This document shows positions 9,549-20,531 of a stretch of 41,737 nucleotides of DNA, in pieces. The stretch comes from Trileptium ribeirensis (Eukaryota; Nematoda; Enoplea; Enoplida; Thoracostomopsidae): NCBI GenBank assembly GCA_030248225.1, contig JASANE010024975.1, positions 1 to 41,737 of the forward strand, read 5' to 3'. The translations under genes were made by a program, and so were the position numbers. The notes below the pieces were generated by a model that searched no databases, had not been told where the DNA came from, and was given only the letters and a program-made list of their open reading frames with translations. How positions within the stretch are numbered: the stretch's first letter is position 1; each line of letters starts with the position of its first letter.

Positions 9549-11429
9549 GTCTTGCTTCTGCGTACGCTTATCCCAAATACATATACATATATGTTCGTAT
9601 GTAGGTTTCTACAAAATAAATACAAATACACGAAGTTATTTTAATTTAAAAAGCACAGAAGTAAGCTGGCATAAAATTTTATATTAACCTGGGTGCAAGT
9701 CCATAGTTGGTGAATGTGTTTATAATTCGCGATAAACGTCGTAGAACATTTCGTATATCTTTTGAGCAAACAATCCTGGATTTGAGCTTAACCACAAATC
9801 TATATTAACTTGATATTAGTTTTCTATAAAAGTGGCATTATCTGGATGTCGATATCAACGTGTGGAGAAGCACACTAGTAAGCTTCTTGAATGAATAAGC
9901 TTGACCTTATTAAGCTTGATAAAATTATAAAAATAGCTCTATATTAAAATGGTCCAACTGCATCGTAGATGAACATTTCTTAAGGTAATGCGAATTAAAT
10001 ATAAAGTTTATATAAATTCGATTTGAACATTTGAAAATTTGAATTATGAACTAATATAATTCCTATATAAAATGTAGGGTTTTGTTGTACATATGTACGT
10101 ACTGGAAAGTTCCGGAAACTTCGGAATAAAGTAAAAGACTCGCTAAGGACATCATAAGAAATTTATTTTAATACGTCGGTCAAGCAAATATGAGCTTTAT
10201 ATTAGCATAATATAAACTTTATATTAAGTTTAGTTTGTAAGTGGATTAATATGGCGCACAGTTTTACCGATAAGGCAGATTGACGATTACGGAATAAATT
10301 TAGCTCTGAATGTAGGGCATTTCGCCGTCAAAGTGCTGATGAAGCAGTTTTAGCTTAAAAGTTATCCGAAAGTTGGCGTCTCGAGCTGAGCTATTAAAGG
10401 TTAACGACCCATAAATCTTCTAAATTAACATCGACACTTTCTTTGGAGTAGCACCGCCGATACTGGAACTTCTTTGCACTTTAGCTGCAAATTTTGAGAC
10501 TCCGGTCTCTATTAGATTGTTTCTTATTAGTTAAAAACTGAAAAGCAGTCGAGGTTACCTGTGCCGACAGAAAAGTTCACTCTGACTTCGGTAGCACAGA
10601 GTTCGGTCGGCTTTACAGATCGGCTCTGATGCTTTATGATGGCCTCTGCAGGTTTACTTAATTCTAACTTTTGCTATTGGATTTTTGGTATTGCGAATGG
10701 ACTTGCGATAGACGTGTTCCTCAATTGGATCGAAGGATGTAAGTGATGGTAGGGAGGCCCACGACGGGAAGTAGTATTGTATACGTGCTAGAGAATCGTT
10801 GACGTCTGTTAGGACGAAGCATAGGTATGCACATAGTCGCGTTAGAGCATTTAGTATTGCTGGACACCCTGCCGTTACTGCCATTCTGCATGATAGCTTT
10901 GTTCGTCTTAGCTTGTGACGCAGATCCATGGTTCGGAGTGATTGAGCAACTTGCTCAGGTATTCGGCCGAAATCATTCTTAACCTCTCTCGGTCATTGAG
11001 TTAAGGCATAAATAAACGCGACACTCGCGCGTAGAACTATTTTACATAGTTTCTTGAGTCGAGTTAGGAGTTGAAACATACAATACCGGCCGACCAAGGT
11101 TACGTAAAACCTTCCTTGATTTGTATTTAGAATGAAAATGTACCATCCTTCGCCATTCTTTCGTGTTCTCAAATTTGATTAGGCAATTAATTTTATTTAT
11201 GATTTTGTTCGCATTGAACCTATTCTGTTATGAAGCGGCACGTTGGACACTTGTTAGTAAGGATTCGAGACCGATCAAATTACCTGGCGCAAAATTCGTT
11301 TTTGGAAAAGTTTGCTGACAATTTATTAGGATATTGGTAGAGACATACGCTCTTGAACCGAGCTACAAACTTCCTCTGTCGAGTTTATTAATTAGTCGTC
11401 TTGAGAGTGTGACAGCCCGCACTGAGAGA

Positions 11430-11800
11430 AAATTTGACATAACTCGAGATTCCTTTCAGGAATTTTGCTGAAAATTTACTAGCTTCTTAGTAGGAATGCG
11501 TAGTGTCGAGTTCTACTATAAAATTCACTAATGTCTTGTCGGATTCATAAACCCGACGAGCCTAAAGTGGGACGCTCCCACCTAGAACTCAAATTTGGTA
11601 TATCTCAAAATTATCTCTAGGAATTTGGTTTAAATTTTGCTACGTTATATCGTCGTATTTGCTCTTTCAAACGAAATCTTGAGGTCGAGCCTATGTTATC
11701 GGGTTCGTTTACCCGGTGACCCAAAAAGGGGCTTGCCCCCACCTAAAATTTTAAACGTTAATATACCAAACTGCCCTCCAGGAATTCTGATTATTTTTAT
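11430..11800 (-). repeat. Tandem blocks of about 160 bp, left-arm copy
   Basis: The motif AGGAATTTTG/AGGAATTTGG recurs at about 11456, 11622 and 11778. A second motif (CGGRTTCRTWWACCCG) recurs at about 11541 and 11700. Read in reverse complement these are the same blocks as at 22980-23410, so the tandem structure predates the separation of the two arms. Confidence 0.6.
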
Positions 11801-11989
11801 TTTATAAATAGAGGCCCGTTAGGTCTTCCATTTGCGCTATTGAGCCCGGAAAATCCATGGCTCGTTCAAAAATTGTAATAAATTTGAATCCGAGGAGCGC
11901 AAAAGCTACTAAGGTTCTTTCTACACAAATTTCATAGATTTTTCTCCCGTTATATTCAGTTTCACATGTTAGGTTTTGGTTTAGCTTTA

Positions 11990-12240
11990 CTATATATGGC
12001 TTTTCCCGTATATTTCGGTTTTTATTTCATTTCCTTCTCTCGCTGTGTAGTTGACATCAACGCAGCACGACAGCTACGTAGTCTCGAAACTCTGATACGC
12101 TGTCGCTGCGATAGCAATATCAAATTTACCCGAGTTGGTAAATGTAATGGCAATGGCAAACGTTTTGTGTATAAATTTCAGCGATATCGCGAGAGGCGAT
12201 ATCGGGTCTATCGGGTCCCGGTCAGACAAATCAATTTTTG
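11990..12240 (+). repeat. Short dispersed repeat, copy 2
   Basis: Inverted relative of 6231-6540, sharing CAACGCAGCACG and TACGCTGTCGCTGCGA. Its end, with a GATATCGC...GCGATATC palindrome (about 12182-12202), also aligns with 22670-22730. Confidence 0.55.
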
Positions 12241-14249
12241 AAAGGACCGGTGACCCAGCCCTCATAAATCGAAAATTTTTGTCGAACCCAGCCTTTGCGC
12301 AAAATTCCACAGAGAAAGGCTGGTAAAATCGAGAAATCCAAAAATTTAGGTTTGCCCCACCATCTAGACAGGTTGAACTGAGAATCGCGGTCGAAACCTA
12401 TGAAACGAGTAAATGAAAAGCGCAAATCAGGTAGGAAATTAGTAAGGACATATTTACGGTTACAATGACCGACGGATTCTGTGATACGGGTTTTTAATAT
12501 GTAAAGACTGTCGAAAAAGCTAGGTAAATCTTATAGCAAGTAGAGCTCTTTTCCAGAGCCTTTTTGACAATGGATACTTAAGAATTTATGCATTTTAAGA
12601 TCCGTGTTGTTGGCTCCAAGGCTTCGTCACTTATAGGTTTCGTTTTAAATTGATTTTCAACTAGCTGAATACAATTTTAACCCCTGCCCCCATACCCTAA
12701 ACTTGATGTGAATTCATGCGTTAGTACTAGATAGATGTACAAGTTATATAGAACAAACTTATGGAGAAAAGCATGCTTACAGGACAACCGTAAAAAGGAC
12801 ACCCGCCTTAGCTCTAGCCCATTATTGTACTACTACCATCGCTTCACAACGATGATGAGCGATTCAGATTAATAGCAAAAGGATTTTTACTTTGAGTAAT
12901 CGAGTTGGAACGTACAAATAATTAAGAATCGGTTAATTAGGTTAAGTATTTTAACCCCGTAGAGCTCTTGAAAATTGGGAATAGTCCCAGAGCGGTTCAT
13001 TGCTTCGGCAGTGGTCCACTCGCCAGCTGAACCGCAGCATTCCTCGTTTTCGAGTGAGGATTAATTGAGCATTGACGATCTAATTAGCGTAGTCAGTCAC
13101 ACTAGGTATTCTGTATTCTAAGTCTCGATGAACTGGCCATCGGATAAGTCTCAGTAGAGCTAAAAAAGATACTGCTATATAGTTGCCGTTCAAAACTTCC
13201 TCGCTTGAGTATCCACATATATTTTCGTATGATAAAACATTCTCGAGAGTCTCCAAGCCTTACCCTAGGATGAATTTTTTGGAGCCTAGTAGATTTTAAA
13301 AAACTTCGCTCAAGATCAAGAAGGATCAGAAAAATTCAATGTAACCATTCAGGATTTAGATGAGTTAGCGAACAATTACTGTTGCGCCACCTCATTCAAT
13401 CAAGTCATACCATTCATGAGTCGTACCATGTTATCCTATTAATTATCATTATTTGGTGTATGATATAATTGTTCCTTGTTGTATTTGGTGATATGTAGTA
13501 TGCATAGGCATACCTTGTCACTATGGCTAATCCCTCGTAGAGTAGGATAACTAGTCACACCTTGACTTTCGTGTCTTCCTATTAGTATCCCTGAACCCCT
13601 AACCTAACATTTTCTGTTTGTGGCTGATTAGTTATTAGCCGCCTTCATAACCGACCCAGCTGATTGGAATATTATTGTTATTGAGCGATCATCAAGCTTC
13701 TTGCGCCCTGTTAGCTGTATCACTAGATTTACTTTCGTTCCCACAAACTTAAGCTCAGCCGTCACCCAGGTGTTCGTCAAAGCCAAACGTACACGTTGAA
13801 ATTTTTCATTTGGATTGTAGGCTAATATTGTCAAACATATGACCGTACTGTATTAACCTATAACCGAACATTTAAAATACAACGTGTTCCAGTGTTTATT
13901 GATGTTACATGTAGCGGTATGTACCAAATGGGGTTTGAAATCATCGCCCCAGTCGACGCCCTGCACTCAGACTTCACGTCGGAAAAGTCGCAAGTCTTAG
14001 CGTGGTTCGCTGACCATTCAATGAGCATGAACGGCTGAATTGTGAGAGATTTCTCAAAGGTCCAACACTACCGATGAGGATTCGAGAGAACCGCTTGCCG
14101 CCGAATTCGATAGAGCAAAACGATCCAACTTTAAGCTGCGGATTGGCGGACCCTATTAGGACCTACACTAGCCACAAATTAAATAGGCGGAAATCGTAAT
14201 TGATCAACCCCAACGATGTATTCGATCAAACTTTCAGGTGAGACCAAGA

Positions 14250-14517
14250 TAGGTACCAGCGGTGTTGTCTCCTTGGCCTTCGAGCATGTGACGGAGCCAA
14301 CTTCCTTGGGAACTTTAAAGGTATACCACGTAAGCTATGTTGCAACACATCCAGCGTGATCTGAACACATCCCGTGAAGCGCCTGCTAAACTCCATAGAT
14401 TGTTGGCACCGTTTGAGCAAATGAGTTGGTTAGGTCCGCCCTTGAGGTTACGATAGCTGGGGTCGTATGGGCATTGCGTTTGGAAGTGTGCACTGCTGCA
14501 GCGTCACGTCTGTTACA
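14250..14517 (-). repeat. Inner terminal segment of the left arm
   Basis: The reverse complement is clearly related to 18743-19010 and to 20532-20830. Shared words include TGACGCTGC, ACGCACTTCC, CGGGTTGCGCAC-like and GGTACTACC-like stretches. The outermost bases in the left copy are CTGTTACA, the complement of TGTAACAG at 18743, compatible with a TG...CA retroelement terminus. Confidence 0.6.
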
Positions 14518-14619
14518 TATTAGTCGAAGTTTTAGTATCATGGTGTTATATCAATTAAGCAGTATTGAAAATTGATATTGCCATGTTGATTCCCTCACCG
14601 TGCGTTAATCAAGTTTTAG

Positions 14620-14751
14620 ATTAAACTCGGTGACTATGGGATCAGTCGTGGTGTTTTACCTGCTGGTGGAGCAAAGGGATTTGGTGGAACCGAAGGATTT
14701 ATGGCTCCAGAGATAATGCGATATAATGGCGAAGAAGAATACACCGAAAAA
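14620..14751 (+). CDS. Lrrk: Leucine-rich repeat kinase (Lrrk/Roco), activation-loop exon
   Basis: A 44-codon exon, phase 0 at both ends, between TTTTAG (ends 14619) and the donor GTAAGA (14752). It encodes a protein-kinase magnesium-binding motif in the form DYG, followed by ISRG, a Gly-rich activation loop with FGGTEGF, and the APE motif in MAPEIMRYNG. DYG instead of DFG together with this loop is typical of LRRK kinases (human LRRK2 also has DYG). The wording resembles arthropod Lrrk, recalled from memory and not searched. LRRK proteins are large multidomain Roc-COR GTPase/kinases acting at lysosomes and other membranes by phosphorylating Rab GTPases. Upstream kinase exons (catalytic-loop HRD/YRD) were not found in the window. 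Confidence 0.85.
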
Positions 14752-16748
14752 GTAAGACAATTTTTCTTATGCCGATAGACACGTCTGTGTTGCTAACGAA
14801 TTTGATAATTAGCTTTGAAAGATTCTGTCCGTAGCTTTAGCACTGACACGTTTTTCATGTCAGTTTTGATTAGTCATGTATGTAATAAACCGTTGCTCGA
14901 AAAACGAATTGTGGCATGTCCACAGTGGGGGAATTGGGGCACACCCCATTCTGCAAATTCGCCATATTCGTGAGCTTTTCTCATATGTCCCCACTCGGCC
15001 GAAACCCCAGTGTTCAATTAGATCCAAAAATTTTTATGTTTGAAAATTTATGCTCTCCTCATGCAAAATGTTTTAAACACTAATTACCACGGTTTCTAAT
15101 GCTAAAACGTAGTTTCATAGCTTGAAAATACATGCATGGCACTAAAACTACATGAAAATATGGAAATATTTAGTATTTTTAAGCATAATTTATTCCCTCC
15201 CCCACTTTGAAATTTCCGCACAAAATGAACGTGGGAGCCCCCGGAGTTTCCCCTCCCCACTTTTTGGAGGGCTGTGGACAAGCCAGGTTGTCTAGGCATA
15301 TGTGTTGCGTTATTTCAAATGTTGTTTGTCAATCAAAATGCAAAATAATATGTTAAAAAAGAATACAATGACACTTTCAATAATTCGTAAGAATCTATTG
15401 ACTTCGCCCGTTTGCTGTTTCTGGAATCCGGGATTTGTATAGGGAAAGGGTCTGGCCCGGATTGGTCATGCGTGATTCGTAAGACACCGCCCCCCTGGCC
15501 CATGCGATTTTTGTTTTGACCACCACAAATTTTGTTTTCTCCACTCCCCCGCCCCCGATTTTTTCGAATTGTCAGCATTTTTGCTTAAATTTCTGCTAAT
15601 TTTGCTTAAAATCGTTGCTAGACAATTTTTGCTAAACATTTCGATAATGTGTAAGAGTCATAGACTTGACCCCAAGTTACGGTCTCCACCCTTGTTATTG
15701 GTCAGAGCTGACCCTGGATCTCTGTCCCCAACTCTCGGAGGTGTAAAAAAACCCGTATTTTTCGATTTTTCTTATAAAGGGGTAAAAAATGTCTTAGGTG
15801 CTTAAACTAACCAACGGCTGATTCTGCCTAAAATTAAACTGATTCGCGTACTTTCTATTAGTGTGACACCAAAAACGCTTACTTGTTCAGTATATTTGTC
15901 CTGAGTTCATGTTCATAATGCTGGAAATCTGGACTGCCTACCAGCTCCCGTTGATACACATCAGTTGTCTTTCAAACATGTTAAGACCACAGCACTGCAT
16001 CAGGAGTACATATCCATGAATGAGGCAAACTAACAATTTTATTTCTCAATGAAAATTTTTTGACGGTCCAAATTCATTAAAATTGTTCTTTTCGGGCTCA
16101 CGTGGCGGACACACGGTGCTTTCTTTTATTTGCTTATCTCTGTGTGTTTATCTAGTTTGCCACTGTGCGGATAAAGCAATGATGGGAAATGTAACGAGTA
16201 TCACAGACATATTGTATCATCCAATTTGCGCCACCGAAAATGTGATTACACTATTCATGTATTTACGATTCCAGTCAGCTATTATGAATACTGAAATAAT
16301 TTAGTTTCCATATGACAATATCGCAACGTAGAAAGTTAAAACACAGTTGATTTTATAAAGTTTGCGCATTCATCGCTGCTTGAAAAATCAACCAGGACAG
16401 AGTACAGCAGATATCTGTGCAAACAAAATATAAATAGTATTCTCCCGTAAAACGGCAATCGTTGCTGCTGAATTTAATAGATATCTTCTGCATCTTCGTG
16501 TGTGCACTAACACTGGCATGGGTAGATTCATTACGTTGGGACTATGTATATTTTTATTATAATGTTTTGAACATTCATGTAACTTCTTATTATCTCATAA
16601 ATTTTGTGGGCCAGCAGTTTTCGTAAGTATAATAAAGTTATAAACACCATGTTGATTTAGTCTTTTTACTTGGTTTTTGTAAACCTGAACATTGCTCGTT
16701 ATTATATAAATGGCTCGATCGTCGCTTCCAAGTATTTATACATTTCAG
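14752..16748 (+). other. Lrrk intron, 1,997 bp
   Basis: Begins GTAAGA and ends TTTCAG. It contains a repeat (15450-15780) that reappears after the next exon and a few meaningless short frames. No transposon with recognisable ends was found in it. Confidence 0.7.
15450..15780 (+). repeat. Intronic repeat, copy 1
   Basis: Direct, diverged match to 16985-17335. Shared landmarks are GACCACCACAAATTT, a run of TTTTTGCTAAA-like words, then GACCCC-AGTTACGG and TGACC..GG near the end. No coding potential was seen. The two copies bracket the exon at 16749-16871. Confidence 0.55.
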
Positions 16749-16871
16749 GTTGACTGCTTTTCATTCGGTATCTTTCTTTACGAGCTGTTTAGTCTAAAGC
16801 TTCCATTCGATGGACAAGATCAAGTAAAGGAATACATTCTGGACGGTGGCAGACCAACATTAACAGCTAGA
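16749..16871 (+). CDS. Lrrk: Leucine-rich repeat kinase (Lrrk/Roco), next kinase exon
   Basis: A 41-codon exon, phase 0 at both ends, with acceptor TTTCAG (ends 16748) and donor GTAAGC (16872). It starts VDCFSFGIFLYELF, the kinase subdomain IX region (the D-x-F/W-S-x-G motif that anchors the catalytic loop), and continues with KLPFDGQDQVKEYILDGGRP of the following helices. It joins in frame to the exon at 14620-14751. The next exon, which should finish the kinase C-lobe, was not found downstream. Intact frame, phase and splice sites argue that this is real Lrrk coding sequence rather than a stray fragment, with very long repeat-filled introns on both sides. Confidence 0.85.
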
Positions 16872-18223
16872 GTAAGCCACATTAGTTTTTTAGACTCCAA
16901 CTGATTATCATATATACTGACATCTCCACAGAGTGAATATAGTAAGTACTCGATATTTGTGTAGAGAGAAGGGCGCTGACCTCTTATTGGCCCTGTGTGA
17001 CTCTTAAAACCTCCTCCTCCTTAAAATTTTGTTTCCTGACCACCACAAATTTTTTTTTCTATATTTTTTCAATTTTTGTTGAAATTTTGGCTAACTTCCT
17101 TGATTTTTGCGTAGATTTTACGAGATTTTTGCGATTGTCTTCAATTTTTTCTAAAATTTTGTCCACTTTCCCCAATCTTTACTAAAATTTTGCTCAGTTT
17201 TTGCAAAAAAATTGATGTTATTTCTAAAGGTCATATTCATGACCCCTAGTTACGGCCTACCCCCTTTTTAAGAGACAGGGCTGACCTTAGGTATTTGACC
17301 CCTAGTTCCAGAGGCTTAAAAATCCCAAGCCTGGGCAGGTTCAACGTATAGGGGCACGAAATACATTTTAAATTCTTCACCTGAATACTACGTACGTGCG
17401 CTTCAGAAATCCCGGATGAACTCGCAAATGTAATGCTTGCCTCGTCGCCATAAGTGTCATACGTCTCATGACATCTACATGATATGGCGCTTACGTTGTT
17501 ACGCACGTAGATATTAACCGGATTTAAGTCTCAAGTTTGTGGCTCCGTTGTAGTGTCTACAGTTCACTGTTTCCTATTAACACTAGCAAAACGACACATT
17601 CTTAATTAGTTTACGTATACATTTTTTGGTGTACCAGAAACTCGACAAAACACTCCTTTGCGTACTAGTATCTCGCATTCGAGTGGAAACTTGGCGAATC
17701 TTCTCTTGCAACGACATCATACAGCAACCATAGGTCTCCGATGGCAGTTCTGTTTTATTAAGCGTGCAATACTGCCTATTAAGATAACGTGACGCTCGAC
17801 ACCTTAGTAACGTGTCACAAAGCAAAAAATGGTATTACGTGTAAACGGGTCGACATACTTCTATTTGAACCAAAGCCAAGGGACTCGCCTAATGGAAAAG
17901 TGATGCACAGCAAAGTTGTAGCTCGTGATGAACTGATTTTGCTGCTGTCCCATTTTTCGCTGCGAAGCCTCTATCTCGATATATAGGTCGCCAAAATATG
18001 GCCAAATTTCATAAAGTATAATCTTTGACTATTTAAGGCCCATTTTGACCCGTAAAACATGATCGGCGGGATTAGAATCCAATGAAAGGACATAAGTAGA
18101 TTGAATTTGTGATCAAATAGCAAATAATATGTGAAAATTCATCCATCCGGTGATGATTTATGATCTTCACAGGACAAAAAAATTTACGATTTTTTCCGTT
18201 AGCAAAGTACAGGTGGAAAGTTA
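16872..18223. other. Non-coding stretch downstream of the Lrrk exon
   Basis: Includes the second intronic repeat (16985-17335). A short frame around 17630-17790 and another at 17789-17986 were translated and matched no family. The next Lrrk exon is expected on this side but was not recognised. Confidence 0.4.
16985..17335 (+). repeat. Intronic repeat, copy 2
   Basis: Direct, diverged relative of 15450-15780, with a longer T-rich middle. Begins near CTGACCACCACAAATTT and ends after ATGACCCCTAGTTACGGCC and GGGCTGACC. Confidence 0.55.
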
Positions 18224-18610
18224 GCTCGCTTCTGTCGCTCCCTCGTTATAATATTAAAGGTGCAGCAATATTTAGATGGCCGTAGTATTGTGTCTTCTGG
18301 CTCGCCGCATTCCAGCTCATTAAGATATAATGATGAAGGCTAAGCTATATTAATCCTTATTATCGGTGTCTTTCAGCTCGCCGCATGCGGGTCCATGACG
18401 GATATAATGTTAAAGGTTAAACATTACTTAGCCAACTAAGTGCGATGTTTTCCAGCTCGCCACATCCCGGCCCATTAGAATATAGTGTTGAAAGTAAAGC
18501 GATATTTAAGCGACCAAGTGCGGTTTTGCCGGGTCGTGGCATCCTACTCGGGGCGTTATTCTCGAAGGCCGGCGTCTAAGAGACATCACTTTATTTGGTT
18601 ACATGGAAGT
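18224..18610 (+). repeat. Minisatellite, period about 77 bp, five units
   Basis: Units start with GCTCGCC or a variant at 18224, 18300, 18376, 18455 and about 18532. Each carries a CATCCCGGCCCATTA-like block, then ATATAATGTTGAAGG-like and AAGCGATATTTA-like blocks. Units differ considerably, so the array is old. Confidence 0.65.
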
Positions 18611-18742
18611 GTATACAACACTGTGCAAGAAAAAGATATTCAACCGTTAAATGTTCTGATAAATAGTATGTATACGTCAAATGAAAAAACTCAGGTAGCA
18701 TACAACAACTGTGGCATTGATGCAGTAGTCTTCAATTACACG

Positions 18743-20531
18743 TGTAACAGACTTGACGCTGCTACATTACGCACTTCCAAAACGTAATGCACATACGACT
18801 CCGGCTATCATAACCTCGACGGCGGACCTAATGAGTTCTAATTTTTCTTTTTCGGGTCAGTCCCAAGAGTCTACGGAGCTTAGCTAGCCGCAGGAGCGCT
18901 TCACATGATGTGCTCTGATCCTGCCGGACGGGTTGCGCACTTAGCCTAAGCGGTACTACCTTTGAGGTCCCTAGGGAGGTTGGCTCCGCCACCTGCTCTT
19001 AGGCCAAAGAGACCATACCAATATTCCCTATCATCGTTTCACCTGGAAGTGTGGCAAATGTTTTCGGATTAGGTGATTTTCTACTTCACTGTACGGTTAA
19101 TTTATTTAGCCAGTGGCTCCCACTAGGGTCCGACAAATCCCTTGACGTTTAACGTCGGATCGCGTGGTTCCTTAGTTGGACGTTCAGCGAAAGTTTTATT
19201 TTCGTGTGAAAATTTCTTTTCCCCAAGTAGCACGAGTCGTACTCACTTAATAATATAATTAAATAGGAATCGGCGAGTCACGCTAAAGTTTGCTTCTGCC
19301 GTGTGTGTGTCAAACCTGAACGTGGGTCGTCGATAGGGGTGACGGATTTCAAACCTCTTCAAATACGTATCGCTACTATGGTCAGTAAAACACATTGACT
19401 CAGTTGGTTTTGATTTAGTATTTATTGATAAATCAAAACCATATGTGGACATCAGTGAATCGTACGGGATAACGCAATTGATACAACAACAATACGGCGC
19501 GCTATCAGGAAATCAGAGGGGGAACAATTGGGCATGTCGGAGTCATCGCCTTTTTCATGGGACACTCACAGCTGGTGGCTCAAATCACAACGCGAACTAT
19601 GTCTGCATAAACAACAGCTGCGCTTTCCTTACTCGAAAAACGGGACGGGAAATGGTTATGCAGCATAATGCAATAGTCAGTGAGCTATCGAGGCGCCAAT
19701 CGAGTAACTACTACTAATAGGGTACTCCGGTTAGACTATAGGTTCAGGTAAGCTAAAGGCGGCAAAACAATAGGTAAATTCAGATAGGCGAACCAAAGCG
19801 TACACAACAAGGAAATGTTAGGTTTGATTTTGCTCATCGTAATCGACGGTTATGATACGCGAGCATGGATACGGTGTAACATCAAATCATAAATAGGGTA
19901 AGATACAACAAGTTATAGTATAACAGCAAGGGTTACAATTGAACAATCAACATGGGTACAATATAAGCAAAAATACACGTTAATATCGGTGCAAGATTGC
20001 TAGTTTACGATGGGTACGACTCCTAATTTCGAGTGCGACGGCGTAACATTTTCTTTCCTACACGCATACGTACGAATGAGCCATAACCGCGGGTACAACA
20101 AATTTTCCCTAATACAGTGTGCAACTAGCTAATCCTGATTCCAGGTTCCTATGAAGTCCTTCAAATACGGCAATAAAGATGTGAGGTTTAAACTTAATTT
20201 TCTACTCATTTGTAACCTAAATATTATCGGAATGTGGACATTTTCTGGTCCATCATCGTGAGCCAGAATAGATCGCCGGGGTAAGGCCTTTTCTCAGCTG
20301 CTTAGAGGTTCCGGTAAGAAGAGATTGAGACCGAATTTCCTGACTTTTCAAACTTTCCTAACACAAAGTTTACAGCTAAAATTTAATACGTGTTTCTCTA
20401 GTCAAAACGAGTAATGCTACCGTGAGTGAGCGATTAGGCCACTGCCGAAGCAATGAGCCGCTCTGGGGCTATTCCCAATTTCCACAAGCTCGATCGGGCT
20501 GAAAGACTTAGCTTACTTAACTAATTGGATG
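18743..20531 (+). repeat. Right arm, first 1.79-kb unit
   Basis: Shares with 20532-22330, in order: GACGCTGC...ATTACGCACTTCC, CCGCAGGAGCGCTTCACA, GATCCTGCCGGACGGGTTGC, GGTACTACCTTTGAGGTCC, AGCCAGTGGC...CACTAGGGTCCGACAAATCC, CGGCGAGTCACGCT, CAAACCTGAACGTGGGTCGT, GACGGATTTCAAACC and CATCGCCTTTTTCA. This is clear homology over at least 1.1 kb. Confidence 0.75.

Larger units (their letters stand above)
4362..10679 (+). repeat. Second, complete copy of the 6.3-kb tandem duplication
   Basis: Runs from inside the piggyBac transposase (equivalent to position 899 of copy 1) through 2.84 kb of left-arm repeat and the complete hAT element to 10679. Its end point corresponds exactly to the joint at 4363 in the first copy, which is what a head-to-tail duplication predicts. 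Divergence from the first copy is well below 1 percent by eye. Confidence 0.75.
9549..14249. other. Non-coding part of the left arm
   Basis: No gene is recognised in 4.7 kb. The open frames seen here (up to 91 codons) have no family resemblance and are not kept in the matching part of the right arm. Contents are the tandem blocks at 11430-11800, a dispersed repeat at 11990-12240, and a possible stem near 12277-12322 (CAGCCTTT with AAAGGCTG). Confidence 0.5.
6214..14517 (-). repeat. Left arm of a very large, diverged inverted repeat
   Basis: Read as its reverse complement from 14517 down to 6214, this region matches 18743 to about 27100 in the same order. Landmarks, left versus right: 14250-14517 with 18743-19010; 13915-14000 with 19270-19380; 12960-13015 with 20434-20490; 12160-12240 with 22670-22730; 11430-11800 with 22980-23410; 10960-11080 with 23870-23990; 10560-10640 with 24335-24400; 7860-8367 with 25455-25960; 7380-7560 with 26230-26420. 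Identity is patchy with many indels, so the copies are old. The arm is interrupted by the hAT element at 8376-9540. No credible protein-coding frame was seen. The inner end reads CTGTTACA, so the arm may be the terminal part of a large retroelement, but this is unproven. Confidence 0.7.

Noticed and set aside
16083..16304. 73-codon frame with a hydrophobic stretch in the Lrrk intron
   Set aside because: No splice context or family resemblance; the hydrophobic residues come from T-rich DNA.
17583..17986. Candidate further Lrrk exons
   Set aside because: Translations in all frames showed no kinase C-lobe or WD40-type pattern and no consensus splice sites in suitable phase.
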